Notes under the pieces: generated by a model
Database searches by the model: none
Seen by the model: the letters and a program-made list of their open reading frames with translations, nothing else
What the model was told of the DNA's origin: nothing
Translations under genes and position numbers: made by a program
Assembly (NCBI GenBank): GCA_024508355.1
Contig: JAMZEJ010000008.1
Span: 186,001 to 250,000, forward strand
Length of the DNA stretch: 64,000 nt
Source: Rhizosaccharibacter radicis
GTDB lineage: Bacteria; Pseudomonadota; Alphaproteobacteria; Acetobacterales; Acetobacteraceae
Direction of reading: 5' to 3'
Shown here: positions 27,408 to 36,346 of the stretch, one piece after another
Numbering within the stretch: position 1 is the first letter of the stretch
Layout: every line of letters begins with the position of its first letter

Positions 27408-28817
27408 ATGACCGACGCGCCGTTCTCCCCGGCGCCGGACGGGCCGGACGATCCAGCCCGTGCGGGACGCCGCCGCCGCTGGCACCTGTTGCCGCGGTCG
27501 CTGGCGGCGCGCACCGCCCTGGTGCTGCTGTGCGGCCTGGTGGTGGTGCAGACGGTGGGTCTCGCCATCCACGCGATGGATCGCATCAGCTTCGCCCGCA
27601 TCGACCTGCAGCGCGACATGGGCATCCGGGTGTCGAGCATCTACCGGATGGTCGCCGAGGTGCCGCCGGCCCAGCGTGTGGCGCAGATGGCGCAACTGCA
27701 TCTGCCGCCGGGCTTCAAGGCGAGGCTGGGGCCGGAACCGCTGCTGGGCAACTTCCATCTGGCGTCCCCGCCCCTGCAGCGCATGATCCGCGGCCGTGTC
27801 CAGTTCATGCCGATGCCGGAATGGCTGCGTCCGCGGGAAGTGGTCGTCGGCGTCAGGCCGGCAGGCCGGCGCTACGGCGTGGCGATCGCCCTACCGGACG
27901 AGGACCGGTGGCTGACGGTGTTCTTCGTCATGCCGTTCGCCGATCCGTTCCTGTCGCCGACCCTGCCGGTCGCGTTCCTGTTGATGACGGTGACGGCGGG
28001 CGTGTTGAGCATCTGGGCGGTGCGGCGGCTGACGCGGCCGCTGCGGGTGCTGGCGACGGCGGCCGAACAGCTGGGCCGCGACGTCCATGCGCCGCCACTG
28101 CCGGAAGACGGTCCGCTGGAGGTCGCCACCGCCGCGGTCGCGTTCAACACCATGGCGACCCGCATCCGACGCTTCGTGAACGACCGCACCCTGCTTCTCA
28201 CCGCGATCGGCCACGACCTGCGCACCCCGATCACGCGGCTGAAGCTGCGGGCGGAGTTCATCGAGGACGAGGAGCTGGCCGCGAAGTTCCTTGCCGACCT
28301 CGACGAGCTGGAAGCGATGGTGTCGGCGACGCTGGCGTTCGGCCGCGACAGCGCGGCGCGCGAGCCGATGGCACGACTCGACCTGACCGCCCTGCTGCGC
28401 ACCATCCTGGACGAGATCAGCGACATGCATCCCGAGCTCGCCGAGCAGCTGGTGTTCGCCTCCCCGCCGCCCTCGGTGATCGTGCAGGCGCGCCCGATCG
28501 CGCTCAAGCGCGCGCTCAGCAACCTCGTCGCGAATGCCGCGAAATATGGCGGCGGCGCGCGGGTGACGATGTCGCCGCCGCGAGCGGGCCATGTCGCGGT
28601 GCTGATCGAGGATGACGGTCCCGGCCTGCCCCCGGACGCGCTGGAACGGATGTTCGAGCCGTTCGTGCGCATGGAGGACAGCCGCAACCGGGAAACCGGC
28701 GGCACGGGACTGGGGCTGTCCATCGCCCGCAACATCGTGCGCGGGCATGGCGGCGACATCACCTTGAGCAACCGGCTGCCGCACGGGCTGCGGGCGACGG
28801 TGATGCTGGCGGGGTGA
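27408..28817 (+). CDS. EnvZ-like sensor histidine kinase
   Basis: Inner-membrane kinase of 469 residues, partner of the preceding regulator. Two membrane segments (about 36-56 and 186-206) bracket a periplasmic sensor of some 130 residues without a recognisable fold. HAMP follows (about 207-258), then the H box AIGHDLRTPITRLKLRAEF with His269, the N box NLVANAAKYGGG, the G1 box EDDGPGLPP and the G2 box GGTGLGLSIARNIV. The organisation and the H-box sequence are those of EnvZ. The signal is unknown. Confidence 0.93.
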   Translation: MTDAPFSPAPDGPDDPARAGRRRRWHLLPRSLAARTALVLLCGLVVVQTVGLAIHAMDRISFARIDLQRDMGIRVSSIYRMVAEVPPAQRVAQMAQLHLPPGFKARLGPEPLLGNFHLASPPLQRMIRGRVQFMPMPEWLRPREVVVGVRPAGRRYGVAIALPDEDRWLTVFFVMPFADPFLSPTLPVAFLLMTVTAGVLSIWAVRRLTRPLRVLATAAEQLGRDVHAPPLPEDGPLEVATAAVAFNTMATRIRRFVNDRTLLLTAIGHDLRTPITRLKLRAEFIEDEELAAKFLADLDELEAMVSATLAFGRDSAAREPMARLDLTALLRTILDEISDMHPELAEQLVFASPPPSVIVQARPIALKRALSNLVANAAKYGGGARVTMSPPRAGHVAVLIEDDGPGLPPDALERMFEPFVRMEDSRNRETGGTGLGLSIARNIVRGHGGDITLSNRLPHGLRATVMLAG

Positions 28818-29123
28818 CGGACGCGCGCGCTCCGCGTCGACGGTTCGTCCTCCGGCGCCCATCGACGCTCGCGGATCAATGCCAAGGCCGAACATCGCCG
28901 GGTGCGCGCCCCCGCCCCGCCGACATGGTCCGGCCGTTCTTCCTGTCAGCGGATCAGGCCACCATGCTCCAGTGCCCGCACGCGCGTGTCGTCGCCTTGT
29001 CGGCCGTGCCGGCGGCACCGCCGACGCGTGCGGTCTGACCCGACGCCGGACCGGCTCGCTTGCCCTCCCCAGTCCCCGCTGGCATGACCCGGCCGTTCTT
29101 TGTGTCAGCGGATCCGGGTCACC
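28818..29123. other. Spacer between the histidine kinase gene and yqaA
   Basis: About 300 bases holding no intact gene, but containing a decayed copy of the region just before and at the start of yqaA (see the repeat and pseudogene entries). Confidence 0.7.
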
Positions 29124-29180
29124 ATGCTCCAGCGCCTCTATGCGCGCATCATCGCCCTGTCGGCCACGCCGGCGGCACCG
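28924..29180 (+). repeat. Imperfect direct duplication of the yqaA 5' region
   Basis: 28924-29020 and 29083-29180 are about 97-base direct copies, offset by 159-160 bases. Shared stretches include CCGGCCGTTCTT, TGTCAGCGGATC, CACCATGCTCCAG, CCTGTCGGCC-like and GCCGGCGGCACCG. Each copy holds the leader plus the first codons of yqaA. The second copy continues into the intact gene and the first does not. Confidence 0.85.
28964..29038 (+). pseudogene. Truncated duplicate of the yqaA N-terminus
   Basis: An ATG at 28964 opens a 24-codon frame, MLQCPHARVVALSAVPAAPP plus four residues, that stops at TGA 29036-29038. It mirrors MLQRLYARIIALSATPAAPL of the intact gene. The match ends right after the shared GCACCG, so the copy lacks all membrane segments. 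It is probably a leftover of a local tandem duplication, though translation as a leader peptide cannot be excluded. Confidence 0.65.
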
Positions 29181-29699
29181 CTGTGGCTGATGCTGGTGGC
29201 CTTCGCGGAAGGCTCGTTCTTTCCGGTGCCCCCGGACGTGCTGCTGATCCCGATGGTGCTGGCACGCCGCGACCGGGCGTGGCTGCTGGCCGCCTGCTGC
29301 ACGATCGCCAGCGTCGCCGGCGGCGCGCTGGGCTGGCTGATCGGGGCGGAGCTGCTGCAGCTGGCGATGCGGCTGATCCATTTCTACCATGCCGAGAAGG
29401 CGCTCGCGGCCTACCAGCTGAAGTTCCAGCAGTACGGGTTCATGGTGATCCTGGTGAAGGGGCTGACGCCCATCCCGTACAAGGTGATCGCCATCGCCGC
29501 CGGCATCGCGCACTACCCGATCGCGCCCTTCCTGTTCGCCAGCCTTCTCACCCGGGGTGCGCGCTTCTTCCTGGTGGCCGGGCTGCTGCGGGCGTTCGGC
29601 GAGCCGATCCAGCATTTCATCGAGCGCCGCCTGACGCTGCTGGCGATCGTGTTTCTTCTGCTGATCGTCGCGGGCGTGGCCGCGGCGCGGTATCTCTGA
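29124..29699 (+). CDS. yqaA: YqaA/DedA-type (SNARE-associated) membrane protein
   Basis: Inner-membrane protein of 191 residues related to the DedA/VTT superfamily, proposed to act in lipid or undecaprenyl-phosphate handling. Features include the early FAEGSFFPVPPDVLLIPMVLARR, a GGALGWLIGAELL re-entrant-type segment and the signature FMVILVKGLTPIPYKVIAIAAGIAHYP, then LLTRGARFFLVAGLL and a C-terminal membrane helix. The ATG at 29124 starts the conserved N-terminus. It is preceded by a partial duplicate of its own 5' end. Confidence 0.88.
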   Translation: MLQRLYARIIALSATPAAPLWLMLVAFAEGSFFPVPPDVLLIPMVLARRDRAWLLAACCTIASVAGGALGWLIGAELLQLAMRLIHFYHAEKALAAYQLKFQQYGFMVILVKGLTPIPYKVIAIAAGIAHYPIAPFLFASLLTRGARFFLVAGLLRAFGEPIQHFIERRLTLLAIVFLLLIVAGVAAARYL

Positions 29700-29760
29700 G
29701 GGCATCGGCGTGCGGGTGAGCAACGAGCCGCGGCACCCGGGTGCCGCAGGGGCAGCCGCG

Positions 29761-30678
29761 ATGCCGGTCCGACAAGCCCGGCGACGCGTGATCCTGCGAC
29801 AGGCGATCCTGGGCGGCCTCGGTATCGCGGCGGCAGCGACGATCAACCGCCGGGGCGAGGCCGGCACCGCGCGCGCGGCGTCCGCTGGCGACGGGAGCGC
29901 GGCGATCGCCGCGATCGAGCAGCGCAATGGCGGTAGGCTCGGCGTCTTCGTGCTCGACACCGGCAGCGGAAGGACCTTGTCGCACCGCGCCGACGAGCGC
30001 TTCCTTCTCGCCAGCACCTTCAAGGGTCCGCTCGCGGCGGCGGCGCTCGCCCGGGTCGATGCCGGGCGGGACGCGCTCGGGAGCCGGATACGGATCGCGC
30101 CGGCCGACCTGTTGCCCGCCTCGCCGGTCACGCAGTCGCATCTGGCGCGCGGCTTCCTGACGGTGGGGGATGCGTGCGCCGCGATCCTGGAGCGGAGCGA
30201 CAACGCTGCCGCGAACCTGCTGATGCGCCGCGTGGGCGGTCCGGCCGCGGCGACCGCCTTCATCCGGCGCGCCGGCGACGATGCGACTCGCATCGACCGC
30301 TATGAGCTTGTGGAGGGATGGTCGGGCGACAAAGACACCACCACGCCGCGCGCGATCACCCTGCTGAACCGGGCGCTGCTTCTGGGTGACGTGCTGCGTC
30401 CGGCGTCGCGGACGCGATTGCTGGACTGGATGCGCGGCAACATCAACGGGCGGGAACGGTTACGGGGCGGCCTGCCGGCCGGGTGGCAGGGCGCGGACCG
30501 GACCGGCACCGACCACGGCATCTGCAACGACTACGCGATCGTCTGGCCGCCGAACCGCCCTCCGCTGCTGGTGTCGGCCTATCACGACAGGCCCGATTTC
30601 AGCTTCGAGCAGACCATGGAGATCCAGCAGCGGGTGCTGCGCGAGGTCGGTGCGGCGGTCGCCGCCTGGGCCGCCTGA
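29761..30678 (+). CDS. Class A beta-lactamase
   Basis: Periplasmic serine beta-lactamase, 305 residues from this start. The twin-arginine-like signal (RRRVILRQAILGGLGIAAAAT) is followed by the active-site STFK (Ser85-Lys88), SDN (146-148), the omega-loop RYE (180-182, Glu182 equals Ambler Glu166) and RTG (247-249). The family usually has KTG at the last motif; RTG is known from the carbenicillinase (CARB/PSE) group. The residue corresponding to Asn170 appears to be Gly. A GTG at 29710 with GAGGG upstream is an alternative start adding 17 residues. No mobile-element signs are nearby, so it looks like a resident chromosomal gene. Confidence 0.9.
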   Translation: MPVRQARRRVILRQAILGGLGIAAAATINRRGEAGTARAASAGDGSAAIAAIEQRNGGRLGVFVLDTGSGRTLSHRADERFLLASTFKGPLAAAALARVDAGRDALGSRIRIAPADLLPASPVTQSHLARGFLTVGDACAAILERSDNAAANLLMRRVGGPAAATAFIRRAGDDATRIDRYELVEGWSGDKDTTTPRAITLLNRALLLGDVLRPASRTRLLDWMRGNINGRERLRGGLPAGWQGADRTGTDHGICNDYAIVWPPNRPPLLVSAYHDRPDFSFEQTMEIQQRVLREVGAAVAAWAA

Positions 30679-31080
30679 GACCGTCCGAAGGAGGGTGGCC
30701 AGGAACGGGGAACGGTCCCAACGGTGAACGGTCCCGCGGGGGCGGCAGACCGGCCTCGCAAGCATCGGGGCCGTCGTCACCGACGAACGGATCGGTGCGA
30801 AATCCCCCGTTCCCGTGATCGCGGGGCGCCGGAGGGCACGCAGCGACCGGCGGCCCCGACGCGTCAGGGGGGATCGTGCGCCGCGTTCGCGCGCCCTCGC
30901 CGCCGCCCGTCGTCGGGCGCGAGAACCAGGTCGGTCGGACCGCGCCCCGTCGCCGACGCACTCCTTCCCCGGTGTCCGGGCACCGGAACAAGCGTCACGG
31001 GACGGGCCGAACCGGAGGGCATGCCTCGCGTTCGGGGTCGCGTCGCCCGCGGATCAACCGGCGGGCCGGGAGGCTGGCCG
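30679..31080. other. Intergenic stretch before an SDR gene
   Basis: About 400 bases with no supported gene. The frame of the downstream SDR is open through most of it, but the translation is Arg/Gly/Pro-rich and has no family similarity. I see nothing else in it. Confidence 0.5.
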
Positions 31081-32082
31081 ATGGTGGATGTCGCGGTGGT
31101 GACGGGAGCGGGTGCCGGTGTCGGCCGCGCGGTCGCACGGGAGTTCGCGCGCCGCGGCTGCGATGTCGGGCTGCTCGGCCGCAACCGGGCGCGGCTGGAG
31201 GCGGCGGCCGAGGAGGTGCGCCGCATGGGCGTGCGGGCCAGCGTCGCCATCGCCGACGTGGCGGACGCGGACGCGGTGGAAGCGGCGGCCGAGCAGATCG
31301 AGAACGAGCTCGGGCCGATCACCATCTGGGTCAACAACGCGATGGCGACCGTGTTCTCGCCGGTGGCGGAGATCACGGCGGCCGAGATGAAGCGCGCCAC
31401 CGAGGTCACCTATCTCGGCACGGTGCACGGGGTGATGTGCGCCCTGAAGCGGATGCGCCGCCGGGGCAAAGGCGTGATCATCAACGTGGGATCGGCGCTC
31501 GCCTACCGGTCGGTGCCGTTGCAGGCCGCGTATTGCGGCGCCAAGTCCGCGATCCGGGGCTTCACCGACAGCCTGCGGTCGGAGATCATCCACGACGGCG
31601 ACGACATCCACCTCACGATGGTGCATCTGCCCGCCGTGAACACGCCGCAGTTCGACTGGGCGGAGAACCGCATCGGCAAGCGGGCGCAACCGGTGCCGCC
31701 TATCTTCGAGCCGAGCGTGCCGGCGGGCGCCATCGTTCGCGCGGCCTTCAACAAGCGCCGCGAGACCTGGGTCGGATTTTCCACCGTCACCGCGATCCTG
31801 GGCAACCGGATCGCCGCCGGCTGGATCGACCGCTATCTGGCCAAGCACGGCTATTCCAGCCAGATCGGCAAGGAGCCGCTGCCGCACGATGCGCCGAGCA
31901 ACCTGTTCCATACGGTGGACGGCGACTGGGCGGCGGAAGGCCGCTTTCGCGACCAGGCGCGTTCGGCGAGCTTCGAGGTGTTCACCGACCGGCACAAGGT
32001 CGCCGCCCTCGCCATCGCGGCGGGAGTGATCGGCCTCGGCGCGGCGCAACTCGTGTCGGACCGGCTGTCCAACAAATGCTGA
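31081..32082 (+). CDS. SDR-family oxidoreductase with C-terminal hydrophobic helix
   Basis: Short-chain dehydrogenase of 333 residues. TGAGAGVG (8-15), NNAMATVF in place of NNAG, a catalytic Ser in NVGSALAYRS and YCGAK are visible. After the Rossmann domain come about 90 extra residues (PSNLFHTVDGDWAAEGRFRDQARSASFEVFTDRHK) and a terminal hydrophobic helix (VAALAIAAGVIGLGAAQLV) that may anchor it to the membrane. This longer layout is a known SDR subgroup of unknown substrate. The ATG at 31081 begins the Rossmann fold directly. Confidence 0.86.
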   Translation: MVDVAVVTGAGAGVGRAVAREFARRGCDVGLLGRNRARLEAAAEEVRRMGVRASVAIADVADADAVEAAAEQIENELGPITIWVNNAMATVFSPVAEITAAEMKRATEVTYLGTVHGVMCALKRMRRRGKGVIINVGSALAYRSVPLQAAYCGAKSAIRGFTDSLRSEIIHDGDDIHLTMVHLPAVNTPQFDWAENRIGKRAQPVPPIFEPSVPAGAIVRAAFNKRRETWVGFSTVTAILGNRIAAGWIDRYLAKHGYSSQIGKEPLPHDAPSNLFHTVDGDWAAEGRFRDQARSASFEVFTDRHKVAALAIAAGVIGLGAAQLVSDRLSNKC

Positions 32083-32230
32083 TCGCCGTTTCCATCGGCG
32101 ACCGTCGCCAGGATGGTCGGCGCCAGGATCGCTGACTCCGGGTCGATGGCCTCGGATCGTTGGCGCGGGGAGTTGAAGTCGGCGCCTGTTCCGGCGACAC
32201 CAAGCCCTCGGGGGAGTGGCGGACCTGATC

Positions 32231-32395
32231 ATGCGTTCATGCCGGAATGTCCGTGCCGGGCCGGCGTTTGCCCGGCTGACCGGCCCGATGCTGCTCGGCC
32301 TGATGCTGCTGGGCGCCTGCTCCGCGCCGATGAGCGACGGCACGCCGCGAGATCGCACCAGCGTCGCCTTCAGTCACCGGGTGCTCACCTTCTAG
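32231..32395 (+). CDS. Small predicted lipoprotein (54 residues)
   Basis: A short open frame encodes a basic n-region, a hydrophobic core (GPMLLGLMLLGAC) with lipobox LGAC at residues 27-30, and a 24-residue polar tail ending VAFSHRVLTF. Such small outer-membrane lipoproteins are common and usually unannotated. The ribosome-binding site is poor (GGAG 14 bases upstream), and the ATG at 32288 could be the start instead. I do not recognise a family. Confidence 0.5.
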   Translation: MRSCRNVRAGPAFARLTGPMLLGLMLLGACSAPMSDGTPRDRTSVAFSHRVLTF

Positions 32396-32457
32396 CCCGT
32401 GCCCGATGGCGCCCCGGGGCCTTCTGACAGCCCGGCCGCGGCGGCGTCGGGAAGCGG

Positions 32458-32850
32458 CTAGCTCGGCTTGCCCTGCGGCCGCTCGTTCGAATGCACCATG
32501 CCCAGGTGCACGGTGAGGGCGCGCACCACCTTTTCCACGTCCGGAGGCGCGAGCACGAAGCCGACCGGCCCGAACGCGGGATGCTGGAACGCGATCACCG
32601 ACCCCTCGGTCAAGGCTTCGGGCCGCACGGTCCAGGGCGTGTTGAACACGGGGGTGATGCTCGCCCCTTCCATCGGCGGCACCGCCCTCGCGCCCTGCAT
32701 CGCCGCGCGGACCTGGCCCAGGCTGTTGATGAGCTGGCTGAGCTGATCGAACGACAGGTCGAGCTTGCCTTCCAGACCGCTGCCCGGCAGCAGCGCGAGC
32801 GTGGCGGTCTGACGATCCTCCGAAACGGATACCTGCATCCGAGCGCTCAT
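32458..32850 (-). CDS. Conserved hypothetical protein (130 residues)
   Basis: I do not recognise a family. The protein is soluble, without signal peptide, and starts MSARMQVSVSEDRQTATL. It contains a helix FDQLSQLINSLGQVRAAMQG and a beta-rich second half (SVIAFQHPAFGPVGFVLAPPDVEKVVRALTVHLGMV). It lies 176 bases downstream of ispE on the same strand and may be the last gene of a TPR-ispE operon. The frame is open up to 33075, overlapping ispE, so the ATG at 32850 is preferred. Confidence 0.7.
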   Translation of the reverse strand: MSARMQVSVSEDRQTATLALLPGSGLEGKLDLSFDQLSQLINSLGQVRAAMQGARAVPPMEGASITPVFNTPWTVRPEALTEGSVIAFQHPAFGPVGFVLAPPDVEKVVRALTVHLGMVHSNERPQGKPS

Positions 32851-33026
32851 GCCATCACTCCGCGGCGCCGGGCGGGACAAGCGGAAGCGGCGAACGCCCC
32901 GGCGACCGGGGTCCATCCTGCCGAAAACGGGGGGCGGCCGTCCAGCGCACCGGACGGTATGGTGTGGCGCCGCCAGCCGCACCGCCTCGGCGCTTCCTAG
33001 CCCGGGCCCGAGGGTGCGGGCGAGTT

Positions 33027-33965
33027 CTAGGACCGGTCCGCGTCGCGCAGCATCGGCCCGGACCAGACCCACCATCCTTCCCGCCCGATCGCCGCCGCCG
33101 CCGTGGCCGCGTCATGCGCGCTGGCGAACAGGCCGAAGCAGGTCGCCCCGGAGCCGCTCATCCGCGACAGCAGGCAGCCGGGCTGGGCGGCGATGGCGGC
33201 CAGCACCGTGTCGATCGGCGGGCACAGGGCGATGGCGGGCGGCTGGAGATCGTTGCGCGTGGCGCGGAGATCCGCGGCCAGGGCGTCGGCATCCGGCCAG
33301 CGTGCCGGCAGCACCGCCGCCGGGGTGAAGCCTTCTTCCCGGGCGCGGAACACGGCCGGGGTGGACACGGCGACACCCGGATTGGCCAGCAGCATGAAGC
33401 AGCCCGGCATCTCGGGCGCCGGTTCCAGTTGTTCGCCGATGCCGCCCATGCGCGCCGGCCGCTGGCGGACGCAGACCGGGACGTCCGCCCCCAGCACCAC
33501 CGAGGCTGCCGCGAGCGCCTCGATCGACAAGCCGTCCGACAGCCCCCACCGCCGACGCAGCAGGCGCAGCACCGCCGCGGCATCGGCGGAACCGCCCCCG
33601 ATGCCCGACGCCACCGGCAGATGCTTTTCCAGCCGCAGGGTCGCGTCGTTCGGCCGGCCGGACCGCTCAGCCAGCCAGCGCGCCGCGCGCAGCACCAGGT
33701 TGTCGCGTCCGGCGTCGGCATCCGCCCGCAGCGGAGCGGCGAACGGCCCGTCCAGCACCAGATGCGGGCCGGCCGGCGAGGCCGCACGGGAAGCGCCAGG
33801 CGGGGGGCCATCGTCGGGCGCCGCCGCCTCCACGAGGTCGTGGGCGCCGGCGAACACCGCCAGGCTGTCCAGCAGGTGATAGCCGTCCGCGCGCCGTCCG
33901 GTGACGTGCAGGAACAGGTTGATCTTGGCGTGGGCCGGTTCGGACCACGGGACGGACGGGCTCAT
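33027..33965 (-). CDS. ispE: 4-diphosphocytidyl-2-C-methyl-D-erythritol kinase
   Basis: GHMP-family kinase of the non-mevalonate (MEP) isoprenoid pathway. It phosphorylates the 2-hydroxyl of CDP-methylerythritol. The 312 residues include the N-terminal [25 protein letters not shown], the ATP-binding glycine loop [16 protein letters not shown] and the C-terminal [14 protein letters not shown]. The ATG at 33965 is used; the frame runs open to 34112. It sits 49 bases downstream of a TPR protein gene, a pairing common in alphaproteobacteria. Confidence 0.94.
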   Translation of the reverse strand: MSPSVPWSEPAHAKINLFLHVTGRRADGYHLLDSLAVFAGAHDLVEAAAPDDGPPPGASRAASPAGPHLVLDGPFAAPLRADADAGRDNLVLRAARWLAERSGRPNDATLRLEKHLPVASGIGGGSADAAAVLRLLRRRWGLSDGLSIEALAAASVVLGADVPVCVRQRPARMGGIGEQLEPAPEMPGCFMLLANPGVAVSTPAVFRAREEGFTPAAVLPARWPDADALAADLRATRNDLQPPAIALCPPIDTVLAAIAAQPGCLLSRMSGSGATCFGLFASAHDAATAAAAIGREGWWVWSGPMLRDADRS

Positions 33966-34014
33966 GCGGTTGTTCCGGCAGTGCTCGCGGCGGATAACGG
34001 GTGGCCGAACGGGA

Positions 34015-35928
34015 TCAGCGCATCGGCGGCCCGAAGAAGGGCGGCAGGGGGGTGCCCGGCCGGGCGCCGCTGCCGGCGCTGGCTTCCAGCGTGCTCTGGA
34101 TGCGACTGGCATCCGCGGGGTCGGGATGCAGCAGCAACGCCCAGTGCCATTGCTGTTCGGCTTCCACGCGGCGCCCGGCCATCCAGTAGGCGACGCCGAG
34201 ATGATAGTTCACCGTGGGGTCCTCGGGCGTCTGCTCGGCCGCGTGCTCGAGCACGCGGACGGCGCCCGGCACGTCGTCGCGCCTCAGCAGCACCCAGCCG
34301 AGGCTGTCGCGGATGGACCCGTCGTCGGGCTTCCCGTCCAGCGCCCGCTGGATCAGCGCCTGGGCCTGCGGCAGATCCCGGTTCCGTTCGGTCAGGCTGT
34401 AGCCGAGATAGTTCAACAGCAGCGGCTGGTCCGGGGCGAGCCGGATCGCCCGCTGCAGGTCGGCCTCGGCGCGCGGCCAGTCGCCGCCACGATCGAACGC
34501 CACGGCGCGGGAGAACAGCAGCGGCCAGTCGTCGTGGCCGAGGGTGCCGCGCACGGCGATCGCCCGGCCATAGGCGTCGGCCGCGCCATGCCAGTCCTTG
34601 GCGTCCTGGAGCACGTCGCCCAGCGATTGCAGCGGTTCCGGCCGCTGCGGCAGGTCATGCGCGAGCTGTTCCAGCAGGCGCCGCGCTTCCGCCGGATGGC
34701 CGCTGACGCCCAGCAGGGTGGCGCGCCGCAGGCGGGCCAGGGGCTCGAACGGGTTGGTCGGCGGGATGCCGTCCAGGATGCGGATGGCGGCATCGGGATG
34801 GTCGGGCAGCTGCAGCTCGGCCAGCATGAGCCGGGCCGGCGCCAGGTCGGGCTGCATGGCGATGGCGAAACGCAGCAGGAAGCCCTCGGCCTCCGCGTTG
34901 CCGGGATCGGCGCCGCGACCGCCGGGAGCGGCCCGGGCCTGTTCCTGCAGCAGGCCCGCGATGCCCAGATAGGCCCGGGCGATTCCGCCCTTCGCATCGG
35001 CGATCAGGGGCAGGGCGAGCGCCGCGTCGAGCCGGCCTTCCACCATACCGAGCAGCGGGATCTGGCGGCCGAGCGCATGCACCATCGCCTGCGCTTCGAG
35101 GATGTGGCCGGTTCCGGCGAGATAGCGGCCGAGCGCCTCGGTGAGGGCGACGTTGTTGCCGGCATATAGGGTCTGCGCCATGCGCAGCTGCTCGCCGGCC
35201 ACGTTCTGCCGGCCCGCGAGGGTGGCGATCTCGCCGGCGTTGAGCGCGAACAGCGCGCCGAAGGGGTTGTCGGTGCCCGGCGCCGCCAGGGTCTGGAGGG
35301 CGAGATCGGTATGGCCGCCGCCCTGCTGGGCCCAGGCCACCAGGATCGGCCGCATCAGGTCGTTCAGGGGAGAACGCGGCAGGTCGCCGAACAGGCGTTC
35401 GGCTTCCGGCCAGTTCCCTTTCCGGGCAGCCTCGTCGGCCAGGGCGAGATGCCCAAGCAGGGTGTCGTCGCCACGGGGCACGAGGGCGGCGAGGCCGGGA
35501 CTGCCGGCCGCCGCCGCGAACAGGAATGCCTCGCGCTGGAACACGGGATCATCGGGATCGGCGGCCAGGGCGCGGGCGAGCTCCTGCGCCGCCTCCTCGT
35601 CGTCGCCAAGCTCGTTGGCCACCGAGCCCGCGAGAAACGGCCCGAGCGTGCCCGGCGCGACGCGGGGCGGCTCGGGCGCGGGAGCGGCGGCGTGGGAAGG
35701 GCGGACGGTGGCCGCCACGGCGCTTGCCGCCGGCAGGATCGAGGCGAGCATCGACCGCGCGAACGCCACCGCGGGCACCCGAGGCGCGGGGCCACCGATT
35801 CCGGAGGCGGCGCTTCCCTGTCCCCCGCGCGCTGGTCCGGCCTGCGGAAGGCCGCTGCTTGGGAAAGCGGCACCCAGAAGAAGCGCGGCTGCGAGGGAGG
35901 CGGTGCGCGACGCGCGACATGGATGCAT
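34015..35928 (-). CDS. Exported tetratricopeptide-repeat protein
   Basis: A 637-residue protein with an N-terminal Sec signal ([17 protein letters not shown]), an Ala/Pro-rich linker to about 90, and then a helical solenoid. TPR units are clearest near the C-terminus, for example [33 protein letters not shown] and [27 protein letters not shown] proteins are scaffolds; no enzyme domain is visible. It is encoded directly upstream of ispE on the same strand, but the co-occurrence has no known biochemical explanation that I can name. Confidence 0.87.
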   Translation of the reverse strand: MHPCRASRTASLAAALLLGAAFPSSGLPQAGPARGGQGSAASGIGGPAPRVPAVAFARSMLASILPAASAVAATVRPSHAAAPAPEPPRVAPGTLGPFLAGSVANELGDDEEAAQELARALAADPDDPVFQREAFLFAAAAGSPGLAALVPRGDDTLLGHLALADEAARKGNWPEAERLFGDLPRSPLNDLMRPILVAWAQQGGGHTDLALQTLAAPGTDNPFGALFALNAGEIATLAGRQNVAGEQLRMAQTLYAGNNVALTEALGRYLAGTGHILEAQAMVHALGRQIPLLGMVEGRLDAALALPLIADAKGGIARAYLGIAGLLQEQARAAPGGRGADPGNAEAEGFLLRFAIAMQPDLAPARLMLAELQLPDHPDAAIRILDGIPPTNPFEPLARLRRATLLGVSGHPAEARRLLEQLAHDLPQRPEPLQSLGDVLQDAKDWHGAADAYGRAIAVRGTLGHDDWPLLFSRAVAFDRGGDWPRAEADLQRAIRLAPDQPLLLNYLGYSLTERNRDLPQAQALIQRALDGKPDDGSIRDSLGWVLLRRDDVPGAVRVLEHAAEQTPEDPTVNYHLGVAYWMAGRRVEAEQQWHWALLLHPDPADASRIQSTLEASAGSGARPGTPLPPFFGPPMR

Positions 35929-36346
35929 AATGACCGCACGCTAGCCCGCGCGCCGTTCGGCGCCAACATGCCGGCGCGGGTGCTGTCATCACGGGTCCGG
36001 CCAGGGCCGATCCGGAAGGAAGGCCGGGGTCCGGGAGCGAGCGCGTCGAGCCGGGACAGCCAGCGATGGCGGTTCGGGTCATCGCGGGGCGCGGAAGTCG
36101 CGGCAGAGGCATCCAGGGCGTTGAGGCGCCGAGGACGCTGGTTCAGGCATGGCGGCGTCGAGGCCGGTCAGGATCGCTTGCGAAGCGATCGCGGGGGTCC
36201 CGCCCGGGAGGGCCGGCGGCGGCGGATCGGCAGCCGGGCTCCGCGGACCGATCGCCGATGCTGGGGTCGGCATCGGGATGCAAAGAAGATGCGGGCACCG
36301 CCGAATGGGTCGGCGGTTGCGACGGAAGGAAGAAGGAAGGCCGGGA
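35929..36346. other. Divergent region between the TPR gene and the UDG gene
   Basis: About 420 bases without a supported gene. Open frames in it translate to Arg/Gly-rich sequence. The last 15 bases contain GGAAGG (36335-36340), which sets the GTG start of the next gene. I recognise no operator. Confidence 0.5.
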
